Below, in pieces: positions 9,159 to 19,331 of a DNA stretch of 64,000 nt. This DNA is from Treponema sp. UBA1226. Its GTDB lineage: Bacteria; Spirochaetota; Spirochaetia; Treponematales; Treponemataceae. The stretch spans positions 24,817 through 88,816 of the forward strand of contig DBWY01000007.1 in assembly GCA_002309195.1 (NCBI GenBank), in the 5' to 3' direction. Within the stretch, counting starts at the first letter, position 1. Every line of letters starts with the position of its first letter. A program made the translations under genes and the position numbers. The notes beneath the pieces are model-generated. The model was not told the DNA's origin, did not search any database, and saw only the letters and a program-made list of their open reading frames with translations.

Positions 9159-11768
9159 TTATTTACCAGAAAGAGATTTTTTCCAGCGGGAAATCAAACC
9201 GAGAGCATTGACAGGAGTTATATTGTCGACGTCGCACGAAAGAATTTCATCCAGGATTATTTCTTCATCACTAAAAAGTCCAGGACCACTGGCTGCCTGC
9301 AAAACAGGAGCGGATGCAGAATCATATACTTCCTGATTTTCTGACTTATCAGTTGTTTCTATTAAAATAGGATGTTCACTTGCCTTATTCTGAATCTGCT
9401 CAAGGATTTCTTTAGCACGATCAATGACGCTTACAGGAATTCCGGCAAGGCCTGCTACATGAATACCGTAAGAATTTTCTGCAGAACCTTCCTTGATTTT
9501 TCGTAAGAAAATTACGTTTCCCGAAGTTTCCTTTACATCCATACAGAGGCATTTTAATTTTTTATGTTCAAGTCGTGTAAGTTCATGATAGTGAGTTGCA
9601 AACAGCGTCCTTGCCTTTACAGAATTTAAAAGATATTCACATACTGCCCAGGCAATAGAAAGCCCGTCTTCTGTCGAAGTACCGCGTCCTACTTCGTCCA
9701 TAATAACAAGCGAGCGCTTTGTGCTGCTTTTTAAAATCAGGGCTGTTTCTGACATTTCAACGAGGAACGTAGATTCTCCTCGTGCAAGATTATCACTTGC
9801 ACCTACCCTGCAGAAAATTTTATCAACACATCCGATTCGTGCACTCTCTGCCGGAACAAAAGAACCTGTCTGTGCTAAAAGTGCAATCAAAGCGCTCTGT
9901 CTTAAATATGTAGACTTACCTGCCATATTAGGTCCGGTAATAAGCGCAAGCGATATTCCGTCATCGCCAGCATCAACCTTTATGTCATTAGGAACAAATT
10001 CACCTTTAGGAAGATGTTTTTCTACGACAGGATGTCTTGCACCCCTTACATCAAAATCATATGAATCGTCAATTTCTGGTTTTACCCATCTGTTAAGAAT
10101 TGCAGCATGTGCAAACGAACAGATTACATCTACATAAGATATTTCATGACTAAGATTCATTAAATACGGAACATATTCTGCAAGCTTGTTTCTTATTTCA
10201 ATGAAAAGATTTTTTTCTGTTTCCATGATTTTAGAAGAAGCACTGTTAAGTTCCTGTTCAAGCTCCTGAAGTTTGTCAGTCGTATAACGTTCTGCATTTA
10301 AAAGTGAACGACGCATTATAAAGTGAGACGGAACTGCCCCAAGTTTTCCTTTTGTAACTTCAAGTACATAGCCTGTTGCAGAATTATGCTTTATCTTTAG
10401 ATTCTGAATTCCCGTTTTCTGCTTTTCTTCTTCAAGATAATCATCAAGTATTTTATTAAAATTAGACTGTAAGTCATAATAATGATCGAGTTCACTTGAC
10501 CACCCGCGCTTAATTATCCTTCCTTCTGTAATCGAAGTTGCAGGATCTTCGTGAATCGACTTAAAGATAAGATCAGAAATAAATTTTGCATCATCAAGAT
10601 TAATCAGGGCAAAATCATAATCATTAATCTTTTCGCGGACTTTAATCCAGGAATCTATACTCGTTCTTAAAGCCTGAAGGTCTTTTGCATGAGCCCTCTG
10701 CATTGCAATACGTCCTGCAAGTCGTTCAATATCAAGAATCGAAGAAAGGAATTCCCTTATTTCTTTTAAAAGATCATTATTTTTATATAGCAGTTCAACA
10801 TGATTGTGACGTTCACTTATACGGTTAATATCACACAGCGGAGATAAAAGCCAGCTTCTGATAAGGCGGTTTCCCATCGCAGTCTGCGTATAATTTACAC
10901 AATCCAGAAGTGAATATTGTGTAGAGCCGTCACGGAGATTGTAAATTATTTCAAGATTCTTTCTGCTTGATTCATCAATGATTACAAATTCTGTATCGTG
11001 ATATATCTTTATCGATTTTATATGCGGAACCTGCGTATTGGTTGTTTTTTCAAGATATTCAAGCAGGAATCCTGCAGAAACAACTTCGCTTGACTGTTCG
11101 TTAAGACCAAAAGAATTTAAATTTACCGTATTAAACTGCGAAGTAAGTCTTTTAAAAGAATTTTCTGCATTAAAATGCCAGTCAGGATAATACGAGACAG
11201 AAACAGTCGGATTCTGTTCAAGTGTATTCTTAATTACTTCATTTTCTTTTAATGACAGCGGAAGAAGAATCTCTTTAGGATTACAGCGGCCAAGCTCTTT
11301 TGCAAAATAATCTTTCATCAAAGAAGCATTCCAGCTTGTTGCCTTAAACTCAGAAGTAGTTACATCGATGTAAGCAAAACCAGCCTTCCCGTGAGTTACA
11401 CAGAGACTGCAGAGAAAACTGTTTGTTGCCTGATCAAGATATTCGCTGTCTACAGCGGTTCCGGGAGTAATTATTTCTACAACCTTTCTTTCTGTAAGAC
11501 CGCCGCCTGGAGAAATTTCTCCAACCTGCTCGCAGATTGCGATTTTTTTTCCGAGTCGAAGTAATCGTGCTATATAGATTTTAGATGCGTGATAAGGAAC
11601 CCCACACATCGGACAGTCTGCCCGGTGTGTAAGCGTTAGATTTAGAAGGCGCGAAACCTCTACAGCGTCCTCATTGAACATCTCGTAAAAATCACCAAGA
11701 CGAAAAAAGAGGACTTCATCTGCATACTGTTTCTTGATATTTGCGTATTGCTCCATTAAAGGTGTCAT
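9159..11768 (-). CDS. mutS: DNA mismatch repair protein MutS
   Basis: MutS recognises mismatches and small loops behind the replication fork. At 869 residues it has normal family length. The mismatch-reading FYEMF motif is at residues 27-31 and the Walker A loop GPNMAGKS at 612-619, followed by STFLVEMSE, the MDEVGRGTST Walker B region near 690 and FATHYHEL. The C-terminal tail of about 80 residues ends in the short basic SRWKKSLSGK. It starts 20 bp after skp, so it is the last gene of the tamB-bamA-skp-mutS unit, an order I recall from T. pallidum (TP0325-TP0328). Confidence 0.98.
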   Translation of the reverse strand: MTPLMEQYANIKKQYADEVLFFRLGDFYEMFNEDAVEVSRLLNLTLTHRADCPMCGVPYHASKIYIARLLRLGKKIAICEQVGEISPGGGLTERKVVEIITPGTAVDSEYLDQATNSFLCSLCVTHGKAGFAYIDVTTSEFKATSWNASLMKDYFAKELGRCNPKEILLPLSLKENEVIKNTLEQNPTVSVSYYPDWHFNAENSFKRLTSQFNTVNLNSFGLNEQSSEVVSAGFLLEYLEKTTNTQVPHIKSIKIYHDTEFVIIDESSRKNLEIIYNLRDGSTQYSLLDCVNYTQTAMGNRLIRSWLLSPLCDINRISERHNHVELLYKNNDLLKEIREFLSSILDIERLAGRIAMQRAHAKDLQALRTSIDSWIKVREKINDYDFALINLDDAKFISDLIFKSIHEDPATSITEGRIIKRGWSSELDHYYDLQSNFNKILDDYLEEEKQKTGIQNLKIKHNSATGYVLEVTKGKLGAVPSHFIMRRSLLNAERYTTDKLQELEQELNSASSKIMETEKNLFIEIRNKLAEYVPYLMNLSHEISYVDVICSFAHAAILNRWVKPEIDDSYDFDVRGARHPVVEKHLPKGEFVPNDIKVDAGDDGISLALITGPNMAGKSTYLRQSALIALLAQTGSFVPAESARIGCVDKIFCRVGASDNLARGESTFLVEMSETALILKSSTKRSLVIMDEVGRGTSTEDGLSIAWAVCEYLLNSVKARTLFATHYHELTRLEHKKLKCLCMDVKETSGNVIFLRKIKEGSAENSYGIHVAGLAGIPVSVIDRAKEILEQIQNKASEHPILIETTDKSENQEVYDSASAPVLQAASGPGLFSDEEIILDEILSCDVDNITPVNALGLISRWKKSLSGK

Positions 11769-11787
11769 ACGAACGCCTTCTGCCTTT

Positions 11788-12315
11788 TTATTTTTCCAGT
11801 TCTTTTATAACTTTATCAGTAATATCAACTGATGAACTGTACCAGAGGATTGCACTTTCACCCTGAAGACTTAAAACCATGCTCAAACCTTCATTTTCTG
11901 CAACTCTCTTGATTGTCTTTGAAAGTTTAATATAAAAATCATTTGATTCTGTAAGTGATTTCTTTAAATTCTGGAGTTCAAGATTTTTTGTTGTTGTATA
12001 ATCTTTTAAGTATTCAGTTTTTTCTCTTATCTGAGTCTGAATTTTAGCAGCACCGTCCTTGTCCCCAAGTTCATCACACTGATCTTTTTTTTCTTTTAAT
12101 TTCTTGAGTTCTTCTGTTTTTTTGTTTACTTCTTTCTGCATATCATTCTTTTTCTGTTCATAAACTTTGATTGCAGAAGAATTCTTAAAAAAGTGTTCGT
12201 AAACCTTGTTCGTATCAACAATACCGAAATTTGTGATGTGCTGCTGTGCAGACATAAGCGCAGATGCACAGATTAAGAATAATGTAACAACGATATTTCT
12301 CTTTAAGTTTTTCAT
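11788..12315 (-). CDS. skp: OmpH/Skp-family periplasmic chaperone
   Basis: This 175-residue exported protein has a signal peptide (residues 1-23, cleaved near LMSAQ) and the long charged coiled coil of Skp/OmpH, roughly residues 50-125, flanked by short beta segments (NFGIVDTNKVYEHF at the start, LSMVLSLQGE near the end). Skp shields unfolded outer-membrane proteins in the periplasm and hands them to BamA, whose gene lies 46 bp upstream. A strong GGAGG ribosome-binding site precedes the ATG. Both sequence and context support the call. Confidence 0.93.
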   Translation of the reverse strand: MKNLKRNIVVTLFLICASALMSAQQHITNFGIVDTNKVYEHFFKNSSAIKVYEQKKNDMQKEVNKKTEELKKLKEKKDQCDELGDKDGAAKIQTQIREKTEYLKDYTTTKNLELQNLKKSLTESNDFYIKLSKTIKRVAENEGLSMVLSLQGESAILWYSSSVDITDKVIKELEK

Positions 12316-12361
12316 ATAAAACCTCCAAAGTTTTATTAAAAGAATAAACGATAACCCATTC

Positions 12362-14767
12362 CTATTTATTTACAAGATTGATTGAGAATACAAATTTCAT
12401 TGTATCACGCCAGTCAAGCTTTCCGTTTGTAAATTTAAATGTATTTGCAAACATAAATCTCATCGGGAACTGCGGCATAAGAACCCTCAAGTCCGGTCCA
12501 AAGCTAAAGTAAAAGTCATCTCCGCTTATACTTGTAAGCATAGAACCCAAATCTTCCTTAATAACCGCAAAATCAAAGAATCCGTCAACAGCAAGAATTC
12601 CAGGAACTACAGGAACACGAAGCTCAACATTGTTTGACCACAAAGCCCTTCCCTTTACCTTATTATAAATCGTATTCCATCCGCGCGCATTGAACATACC
12701 GTCAATGTAAAGTTTATTAGAATCACTTACACTTGAACCCGGAGCCGGTGCCTGGAATGAAAGTGATGTAATTGCAGCAAGTACCATTCTTAAGTTGTAT
12801 GAATCAGAAAGCTGGAAGTCAAAAAGTTTTAAGTAGCCTTCAAGTTTTGTATCAAATCTGGCATAAAAGTCAGATTCCCACGGTGTAAGTCCGTACCATC
12901 CGATCTGTTCACTTACAAACCATCCTCTTGTCGGATCATAGTTTATATCACGGCCGTCAAGCGAAGCTTTAGCCCAGATAGAGTTTGTAAGACCCCAGCG
13001 GTTTGCATATTCATTAATCTGAGTATCAAGTGGAATATAAATATCTTCATCATACATGTAGCATCTTAGGGAGTTTGTAAGACCACATGCTAAAGTAAGG
13101 ATTGCCCAGTCGAGAGTATATCTTTTACCGATTGCAGAGTTAAGGCTTGTAACCCATGCCTCATACTGCATGTAATAATCTTCATCATTGTAAGTTCCGT
13201 CCGGCATGAGCTTAAGACGAAGCGTAGTTGATTTTGAATGAGAAATCGAAAGTGATTCATCAAGCGAAATAGGAAGTCCGAAAAGCCAGTTCTGTCCGTA
13301 TCCGAGAGAAAGAGACTGTTCTGTAGAAGAAAGAGTTGTCTGTGCAGAAACAAGCCGTCCCGTTCCGGCAAGGTTAGAGTTTGACCATTTAGCCATCAAG
13401 GCAAAAGGAAGCTCTGTCGGATCTGTTACACCACTGAACGTAAGACCAAACTCAACAGAGTTTGTCATCTGTTCATCAACTGTAACAACAATATTAAGAA
13501 GGTTCGGTTCTGAACCAGACTGAACATCAGGAACAACGCTTGAGAAGTACTGGAGGTTATAAAGGTTTCTCAAACCGTTTGTAAGTTTCGTCTTTGAGAA
13601 TACATCTCCAGATTCAAACGGAAACTCTCGCGAAATTACATATTCCTTTGTTTTTGTATTTCCGCGGATTATGATGCTTTCTACGTGGCTTCTGTCACGT
13701 TCAGAAATTGTAAGTACAAATGAAATTGTCTTGTTGACAGGATCCTTATTTATAGAAGGCTGGAATCCGTTAGATGTATATCCGTTTTCATAATAGAGAT
13801 CCGTAATCGCCATTATGTTTTCGTTAAATTTTGTCTGGTTAAAAATCGCACCCTTCTGAAGTGTAATTTTTTCCATGAGTTTTTCAGAAGAGAAAATCGA
13901 GTTTCCTACAAATGTAATTCCGTCAAATCTGTACTGATTTCCTTCCTGAATATAAAATGTAAGAGTAATTTCATCACGATCCTTTTCATCGTTATGAGAA
14001 ATTTCTCTTCCTACATCGATGACCTGAGAATCAAAATATCCGCGGTCTGTATAATATTTTAAAATTGCCTGCTTATCATTTTCGAGAACAGCTTCCTGGA
14101 ACTCACCCTTTTTAATAAAGCCTGCTTCTTTTGACTTGAGCTGCTTTTTAAGTGCCTTTGATTTAAATACAGTGTTTCCAGAAAATTTGATTTTAGAAAT
14201 TACAATGCTCTGTCCTTCACTGATGATGAATATGAGTTTTATTCCGCCTTCTACTTCTTCTTTTCTATATGATACACGCACATCTGTAAAACCTTTTTCG
14301 AGATAAAGGTTTCTGATTTCACGCTCATCATGAAGAGCTCTTGCTTCTGTAAAAATTTCATTTGTCTTTAATTTAACTGCATCCCTTAACGCAAGGTTTC
14401 TTATTTTTTTGTTTCCGCGGAATGCAATTTCTACGATGAGCGGTTTTTCTGTAACCTGGAATGTAATTACAACACCGTCATCTTTATCAGGCGTTGCAAC
14501 CGGAACGATTTCGTCAAAAAGTTCAAGCGCATAAAGTCTGTCCATCAAATCATAAATTACATCATTAACTTTCTGAGAAACATAGCCTGCTGTAATTCCA
14601 GAGAGTTCAGATTTTTTTACTGTCTTTAAGCCGTCAAAGTTAATCTGTGAAATTGTTTTTTCAAGATACCAGTCTTCATCCTGCACTTCCTGCGCATAGC
14701 CCGAAAAAGTCAGAAATAAACAAGTCAGCAAAACAGCAAAAACAGAAGACCTGCGAAATAAATTCAT
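12362..14767 (-). CDS. bamA: outer-membrane protein assembly factor BamA
   Basis: BamA inserts beta-barrel proteins into the outer membrane. I place the start at the ATG at 14767 (801 residues) because GGAG lies 6 nt upstream; an in-frame TTG at 14779 overlaps that site. A signal peptide (about residues 1-25) is followed by five POTRA-like repeats to about residue 430, with the repeated pattern of I-x-G-N plus YxxxGY segments, and a C-terminal barrel. ARGW in the region near residue 690 corresponds to the conserved RGF/RGW loop-6 motif. The chain ends in FSINLVNK, without the usual terminal aromatic. Orthologue of T. pallidum TP0326 (Tp92) by architecture and neighbours. Confidence 0.96.
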   Translation of the reverse strand: MNLFRRSSVFAVLLTCLFLTFSGYAQEVQDEDWYLEKTISQINFDGLKTVKKSELSGITAGYVSQKVNDVIYDLMDRLYALELFDEIVPVATPDKDDGVVITFQVTEKPLIVEIAFRGNKKIRNLALRDAVKLKTNEIFTEARALHDEREIRNLYLEKGFTDVRVSYRKEEVEGGIKLIFIISEGQSIVISKIKFSGNTVFKSKALKKQLKSKEAGFIKKGEFQEAVLENDKQAILKYYTDRGYFDSQVIDVGREISHNDEKDRDEITLTFYIQEGNQYRFDGITFVGNSIFSSEKLMEKITLQKGAIFNQTKFNENIMAITDLYYENGYTSNGFQPSINKDPVNKTISFVLTISERDRSHVESIIIRGNTKTKEYVISREFPFESGDVFSKTKLTNGLRNLYNLQYFSSVVPDVQSGSEPNLLNIVVTVDEQMTNSVEFGLTFSGVTDPTELPFALMAKWSNSNLAGTGRLVSAQTTLSSTEQSLSLGYGQNWLFGLPISLDESLSISHSKSTTLRLKLMPDGTYNDEDYYMQYEAWVTSLNSAIGKRYTLDWAILTLACGLTNSLRCYMYDEDIYIPLDTQINEYANRWGLTNSIWAKASLDGRDINYDPTRGWFVSEQIGWYGLTPWESDFYARFDTKLEGYLKLFDFQLSDSYNLRMVLAAITSLSFQAPAPGSSVSDSNKLYIDGMFNARGWNTIYNKVKGRALWSNNVELRVPVVPGILAVDGFFDFAVIKEDLGSMLTSISGDDFYFSFGPDLRVLMPQFPMRFMFANTFKFTNGKLDWRDTMKFVFSINLVNK

Positions 14768-14804
14768 ACATAACTCCAAACGAACATTTTTTTATATCTC
14801 GTTT

Positions 14805-17800
14805 TTAATAATTAAATTTCCAGGATAAGGTCAGTGAAGGAATAATTACTATATTATTCCTTGCCAAATCCGATAAGTCCGGTGCGATACTCCATCTGAT
14901 GTTCGCAAAAGGAGCAGCCATCTCAAAACCAAATTCCGGCTTTAATACAAGGCCCTGCCATGCAGAGTCATCATTAAGGCGGCCTTTTTCGTAAGAAAGC
15001 CTTAAAAGAGCATCTGCATATAAATCGCTTCCGAAGTACTTACCTATATAAACAGTCGTATTGTCCAAAAAGTTACCGATATTCATTCCGCGTGAGTCAG
15101 AAGACTGCGAAAGACTGTTCTTGAGGGCGTTCTGGACAACCATCGTTCGGAGTGAAAGTATATCAAAATTAAAGAAATCACGCAATGAGTTTTCAACTTT
15201 GCGCATAAGCATGGTCTGGAGAGCATAATCTCCCGTCGCAAGCATGAAAGCACCCACATTATCCGAGTTTGCAATGGCCATATTACCCAGAATCTCCATA
15301 ATCTCTTTTTCGCTTCTTGCAGGAGAAGAAGTAAGCTTAGGAGAAAGCTCAGAAATGCGCTGATGGTCAACAGAAAGCGTAATCAGGATTTCATTGCCCG
15401 ATTCGTCATTTTCCCTCGTTTCTGCGGTAAGCCACACATAAGGGTCAAAGTTCTCATCTTTCGGAGAAAAGAGAATTCTTCCGTTCTTTATATAGAAGCT
15501 TGAATTTAAGTAAATAATTTCACCACTTTTTACAGGAATATCACCGTTAAAGCTCATTTTCTCATCAAGCGAGTTATACATGTAAGTAATTTCTGATCCC
15601 GGTACTACCAGTGTCCTCAAGAATGAACCATAGAAAACCTGAACGCGTTTTTCCATCTTTATATCAAGAAGAACTTCTGTTTCCATAGAACCTGAGTTCT
15701 CATTATGTGAACTGTTCATACTGGCAACGTAATCAGAAAGAGATGAGTTACCAAACTCTGCATTTGTATCCTTTGCAGTGATGTTTCCAGAAACGAGTAC
15801 ACTGTCAGAATCAACAGAAATTTCAAGGTCAAGTTTTCCATTTCCTTTTACGTGAATCTGATTCATGTCGATATTTACAGGTGCATATGTATTGTTTGCT
15901 GTTCTTACGATTACCACTACGTTTTCAAAAGCTGTTTTATTAAACTGAATCGTAACGCTTACATCAACAAGCGATCGTTTGACATTAAAACGTGTAAGTT
16001 CTGTGTAGATGACATCTTTTTCTACAAAAAGATTTATCACATTTGTTTTCGCATGAGCCGTAAAGAATGAAGGCATACAGAACTCTGCGTTATCTATCCA
16101 CATTCCGCCTGCAAAATATTTATAATTCTGCGGACCTAAAATCGAAAACTCCCCTTTAAGATGACCGTTAAATAATTTTGCCATTTTAAAATTGATGAGC
16201 TTGAGTGCTTTAGGAAGATCAATGTCGATATCATAAATCCTCAAATCAGAAATGCGCGACTTTGTATTTTTACTTACCTTAAATTTACACGGAATATTAT
16301 TATCAACCGTAAGTGCAAGAAGTCCTTCAGAATCTATGCGCCCCGAAAGACCAAGATTACTGCTTGATGCAATAAGAAGTTCTTCACCGGCCTTTGTCAG
16401 ATGAACCCAGAGAGCCTGAGAAGATTTTACAAATGTTCCGGTTACTGCAGGCGTTGCAATATGTATGTCAAATGCATCCGGCATTTTATCATTTTTTTCT
16501 GCACTAAGTTTATCAAAAGTAACATTGAGCGGACAATGAAGTGTTTCATCCATTACGACCATATCTGCCGTACAGTTAAGATTTCCCTTCCACTCGTTGA
16601 GAGAAAATTTAGAATTGATGTTTGTAATCGATGTCTTACCGAATTTTATATTTCCGTCCTGGAGTTCAAATTCTTTGTCGACCATTGTTGCCTGGAGCGA
16701 AAACGAAAGCGGAGTTTTGTTTAGCGTAAAGTTTCCGTTCGGGACAGAAAGCGATACAAATGGATTTGACAGGGCGCCGGTAACGCTTAAATGAGCATTC
16801 ATCGTGTCACTTGAAAGAGAATCTCCTGTAAATCTTCCGGTTCTGAAATCCTTAAGTTCAACTTCTGTAGAAATATAAAAATCACTCAGGAAAGATTTTG
16901 CACTGAACGGCGCCCGCTCAGGATTTGTTATATCACCTTTTATCGTTACATATTCACTGTAAATAGGATCTGTAAGGCTTATATCATAGTTTGCGCTTAT
17001 AAAATCTGCGTCTTCAAAACTCCAGATAACGGCACCGTTTCCTGTAAGGTTTGATACATAATCCCTGTATGCAATAGTATGCAGGAATGCTCCGTGCTGA
17101 TCTGCGGTTCCTGTAAAAAGGAATGACGGAGTATTGTCAGAAATTCCGTCATAAGACTGAACAAAGAATTTAGATACATTTACGTTAAGTCTGTCTGTAA
17201 CGCTGTATGAAAAATTTGTATCTGCAGTAAATGAAAGCGTTGCCTTTTCAAGTTTTACAGGAAAATCATTAAGGGCAAAGCTTCCGATAAGGCTATCTGT
17301 ATCTTTGTCGGATATGAGAGAAAAGTTAAAGCCGTAGTCACCTGTAATTCCAATCCAGTCTTTGTTTATAAGCCCCGTAAATGTATACGGAATCGTATTG
17401 TATTCAAGCTGTCCCGAAAGCACTGTCTGCTTTGTTTTTGCTTCGCCTTCAAACATAGTCTCGGCATGCGCCGTTGCAAGAATTTTCTGATCATTAAAGA
17501 TAAACTCAAATCTTGTAAGCTGCAGGTTTTCTTTGTTTCCATCAAAAGAAAGCATGAGCATCTTACTGTCACTCTTTGTATCTGCAATGATTACAGACGG
17601 AATACTGTAAGAAAAGTCTCCGTCGTATGAAGAAATATATGCAGACGTAGAAAAAATTGTGTTTTTATACATACCTGCAGTATCTTTTATGAGGGCAGCC
17701 TCGTTTTTCCCGAGGAATACTGCAATTGTATTCATGAGGCTGTCTACATACATTCCGTCAAGCACTACATTTGACTGAAAGAACTTAGAGTTCGCAATAT

Positions 17801-19265
17801 AGTTTCCGTCGACTCTAAGATATCCTGTATCTCCCTTGTCTACATGAGAATAATCATAAACATCAAAATCAAAATCAAAACCATCACGGTCAGGAATAAA
17901 GTTTAACTGTGCAGCAGTAAATGTTTTATCTCCGAGCACGACTTCCGGTGAGAATGCCATGAATCCTTTTGCAAGAGGTTCGATATAGAACTCACATGAA
18001 ATTTCAGATTCGTTCTTAAGCGCGATTCTGTTTACCGAAAGTACGCCTTCCGGCTGAACAGTCCTTATATTATAGGAACCGGTAAAGTTAACGTCTGTGT
18101 TTTCTCCGGTTGCATTTACATACGGAATATTTATGTAGTTCTGGTTTCCGTTAAGTGCAAAAGAAAGATCAAGTTTTCCGGGAACTATATTTTCTGATAT
18201 GAGGATGTCGCCGCTTCCTGAATATTTTAAAGCCTTTGAAGTCGTATTATAAAATACCTTTGCACTTACAGAAAAAATAAGCGAGCTGATAGTATCGATT
18301 GCAGAGCCTTTTTTAATTCCGCTTACGATTCTATCAAGCTTAAAGTTTTCTGTATCAAACCTCATGTTAACATCATGAGTCTTTAAATCTGCAGAGAACT
18401 CTGCATAAATATTCTGCACTGTAGGAAGCATCTTGAATGAAAAAACAGAATTTTCATATTCACCGAGGAAGCCGAGCTGCCTTACAGAATAGTTGTTATA
18501 GTTTGCATTTATGAAATTTATTACCGCAGACGAATTGTTTAATTTACTTAAAAGAGATGACTGAACTGTAAGCGATGAAGAAAATTTATTTCCGCGAAGG
18601 CTTCCGTTTACGGAACCTGCAAGAAGTACATCATATTTATTCTTTACGCTTGTTCTTTCTACAAATGCTTTTCTAAACTCTGCTTCTGCATAAATGCGCT
18701 TAGGGTCATCGCGGTAAATGAAAGTAAAATTGTTTATGAAAACATCACACGGAATGTTTATGTCAAAGTCAGGATCTACAAGAAGATCAAGTATCGTAGT
18801 TTTTTTAATTTCCGAATTTTTTTCAGATTCTTCTTTCTCTTCTTTATCCTTGTTTCTTCTGGAAAGCGTATAATTTAACCACGCAGTATTTTTTCCCTGG
18901 ATGATTTCTGCATGAAGATCCCTGATGATTATTTTTGAAATTCCGCGGTCAAAGTCTCCCTTTATGATGTTTGGAATCGAGTACTTTGCATTGGCTTTAC
19001 TTATCGTCATGACAGTTTCGCCGGTTTCTGTATCCTTGAGGACTATACCCCTTATGTTGATTCCGGTGAGAATAGACGGTGAAAGTGATGAATAAGAGAT
19101 ATTTATACCAAATGACTTGTCAAGCGTATCGTTTAACACACTGATTTTAGAGCGCATTGCTCTACCCAGACCAACATAAATTGGCCGCACCAGAGCAAAT
19201 GATGCTATAATTAAAGAGAAGAAAATCGTAATGCAAAGTGCTAATTTTAGTACTCTTGACTTCAT
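14805..19265 (-). CDS. tamB: TamB-like translocation/assembly module protein (DUF490)
   Basis: This 1486-residue protein has an N-terminal signal anchor (about residues 6-27), a very long repetitive beta-rich body typical of bridge-like AsmA/TamB proteins, and a C-terminal DUF490 region with SLRTMVVQNAL, VYIGKYFGSDLYADALLRL and a final SLTLSWKFNY. TamB spans the periplasm and helps with outer-membrane protein and phospholipid transport. It lies directly upstream of bamA (37 bp), which agrees with that role. No TamA is adjacent, so BamA itself may be the partner, as proposed for spirochaetes. The ATG at 19265 lacks a good ribosome-binding site. Confidence 0.93.
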   Translation of the reverse strand: MKSRVLKLALCITIFFSLIIASFALVRPIYVGLGRAMRSKISVLNDTLDKSFGINISYSSLSPSILTGINIRGIVLKDTETGETVMTISKANAKYSIPNIIKGDFDRGISKIIIRDLHAEIIQGKNTAWLNYTLSRRNKDKEEKEESEKNSEIKKTTILDLLVDPDFDINIPCDVFINNFTFIYRDDPKRIYAEAEFRKAFVERTSVKNKYDVLLAGSVNGSLRGNKFSSSLTVQSSLLSKLNNSSAVINFINANYNNYSVRQLGFLGEYENSVFSFKMLPTVQNIYAEFSADLKTHDVNMRFDTENFKLDRIVSGIKKGSAIDTISSLIFSVSAKVFYNTTSKALKYSGSGDILISENIVPGKLDLSFALNGNQNYINIPYVNATGENTDVNFTGSYNIRTVQPEGVLSVNRIALKNESEISCEFYIEPLAKGFMAFSPEVVLGDKTFTAAQLNFIPDRDGFDFDFDVYDYSHVDKGDTGYLRVDGNYIANSKFFQSNVVLDGMYVDSLMNTIAVFLGKNEAALIKDTAGMYKNTIFSTSAYISSYDGDFSYSIPSVIIADTKSDSKMLMLSFDGNKENLQLTRFEFIFNDQKILATAHAETMFEGEAKTKQTVLSGQLEYNTIPYTFTGLINKDWIGITGDYGFNFSLISDKDTDSLIGSFALNDFPVKLEKATLSFTADTNFSYSVTDRLNVNVSKFFVQSYDGISDNTPSFLFTGTADQHGAFLHTIAYRDYVSNLTGNGAVIWSFEDADFISANYDISLTDPIYSEYVTIKGDITNPERAPFSAKSFLSDFYISTEVELKDFRTGRFTGDSLSSDTMNAHLSVTGALSNPFVSLSVPNGNFTLNKTPLSFSLQATMVDKEFELQDGNIKFGKTSITNINSKFSLNEWKGNLNCTADMVVMDETLHCPLNVTFDKLSAEKNDKMPDAFDIHIATPAVTGTFVKSSQALWVHLTKAGEELLIASSSNLGLSGRIDSEGLLALTVDNNIPCKFKVSKNTKSRISDLRIYDIDIDLPKALKLINFKMAKLFNGHLKGEFSILGPQNYKYFAGGMWIDNAEFCMPSFFTAHAKTNVINLFVEKDVIYTELTRFNVKRSLVDVSVTIQFNKTAFENVVVIVRTANNTYAPVNIDMNQIHVKGNGKLDLEISVDSDSVLVSGNITAKDTNAEFGNSSLSDYVASMNSSHNENSGSMETEVLLDIKMEKRVQVFYGSFLRTLVVPGSEITYMYNSLDEKMSFNGDIPVKSGEIIYLNSSFYIKNGRILFSPKDENFDPYVWLTAETRENDESGNEILITLSVDHQRISELSPKLTSSPARSEKEIMEILGNMAIANSDNVGAFMLATGDYALQTMLMRKVENSLRDFFNFDILSLRTMVVQNALKNSLSQSSDSRGMNIGNFLDNTTVYIGKYFGSDLYADALLRLSYEKGRLNDDSAWQGLVLKPEFGFEMAAPFANIRWSIAPDLSDLARNNIVIIPSLTLSWKFNY

Positions 19266-19291
19266 TTTACCGTTGTTTTTCTTTTTAAAAA

Positions 19292-19303
19292 CAGTTATAA
19301 CTG
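19292..19303. promoter_or_regulatory. 12-bp palindrome in the tamB/tmk divergent region
   Basis: CAGTTATAACTG is a perfect inverted repeat in the 66-bp gap between the divergent tamB and tmk genes, which also holds a TATAAT-like element for tamB and a TATTAT-like element for tmk. It could be an operator, but palindromes of this length are expected by chance several times in a window of this size. Confidence 0.3.
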
Positions 19304-19331
19304 ATTATCGGTACATATTATAGGATAATTT

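Noticed and set aside
14768..14779. TTG start for bamA at 14779
   Set aside because: It overlaps the GGAG ribosome-binding site of the ATG at 14767.
19292..19303. CAGTTATAACTG palindrome as a firm operator
   Set aside because: Perfect 12-bp palindromes are expected by chance about 16 times in a window of this size; kept only as a low-confidence feature.
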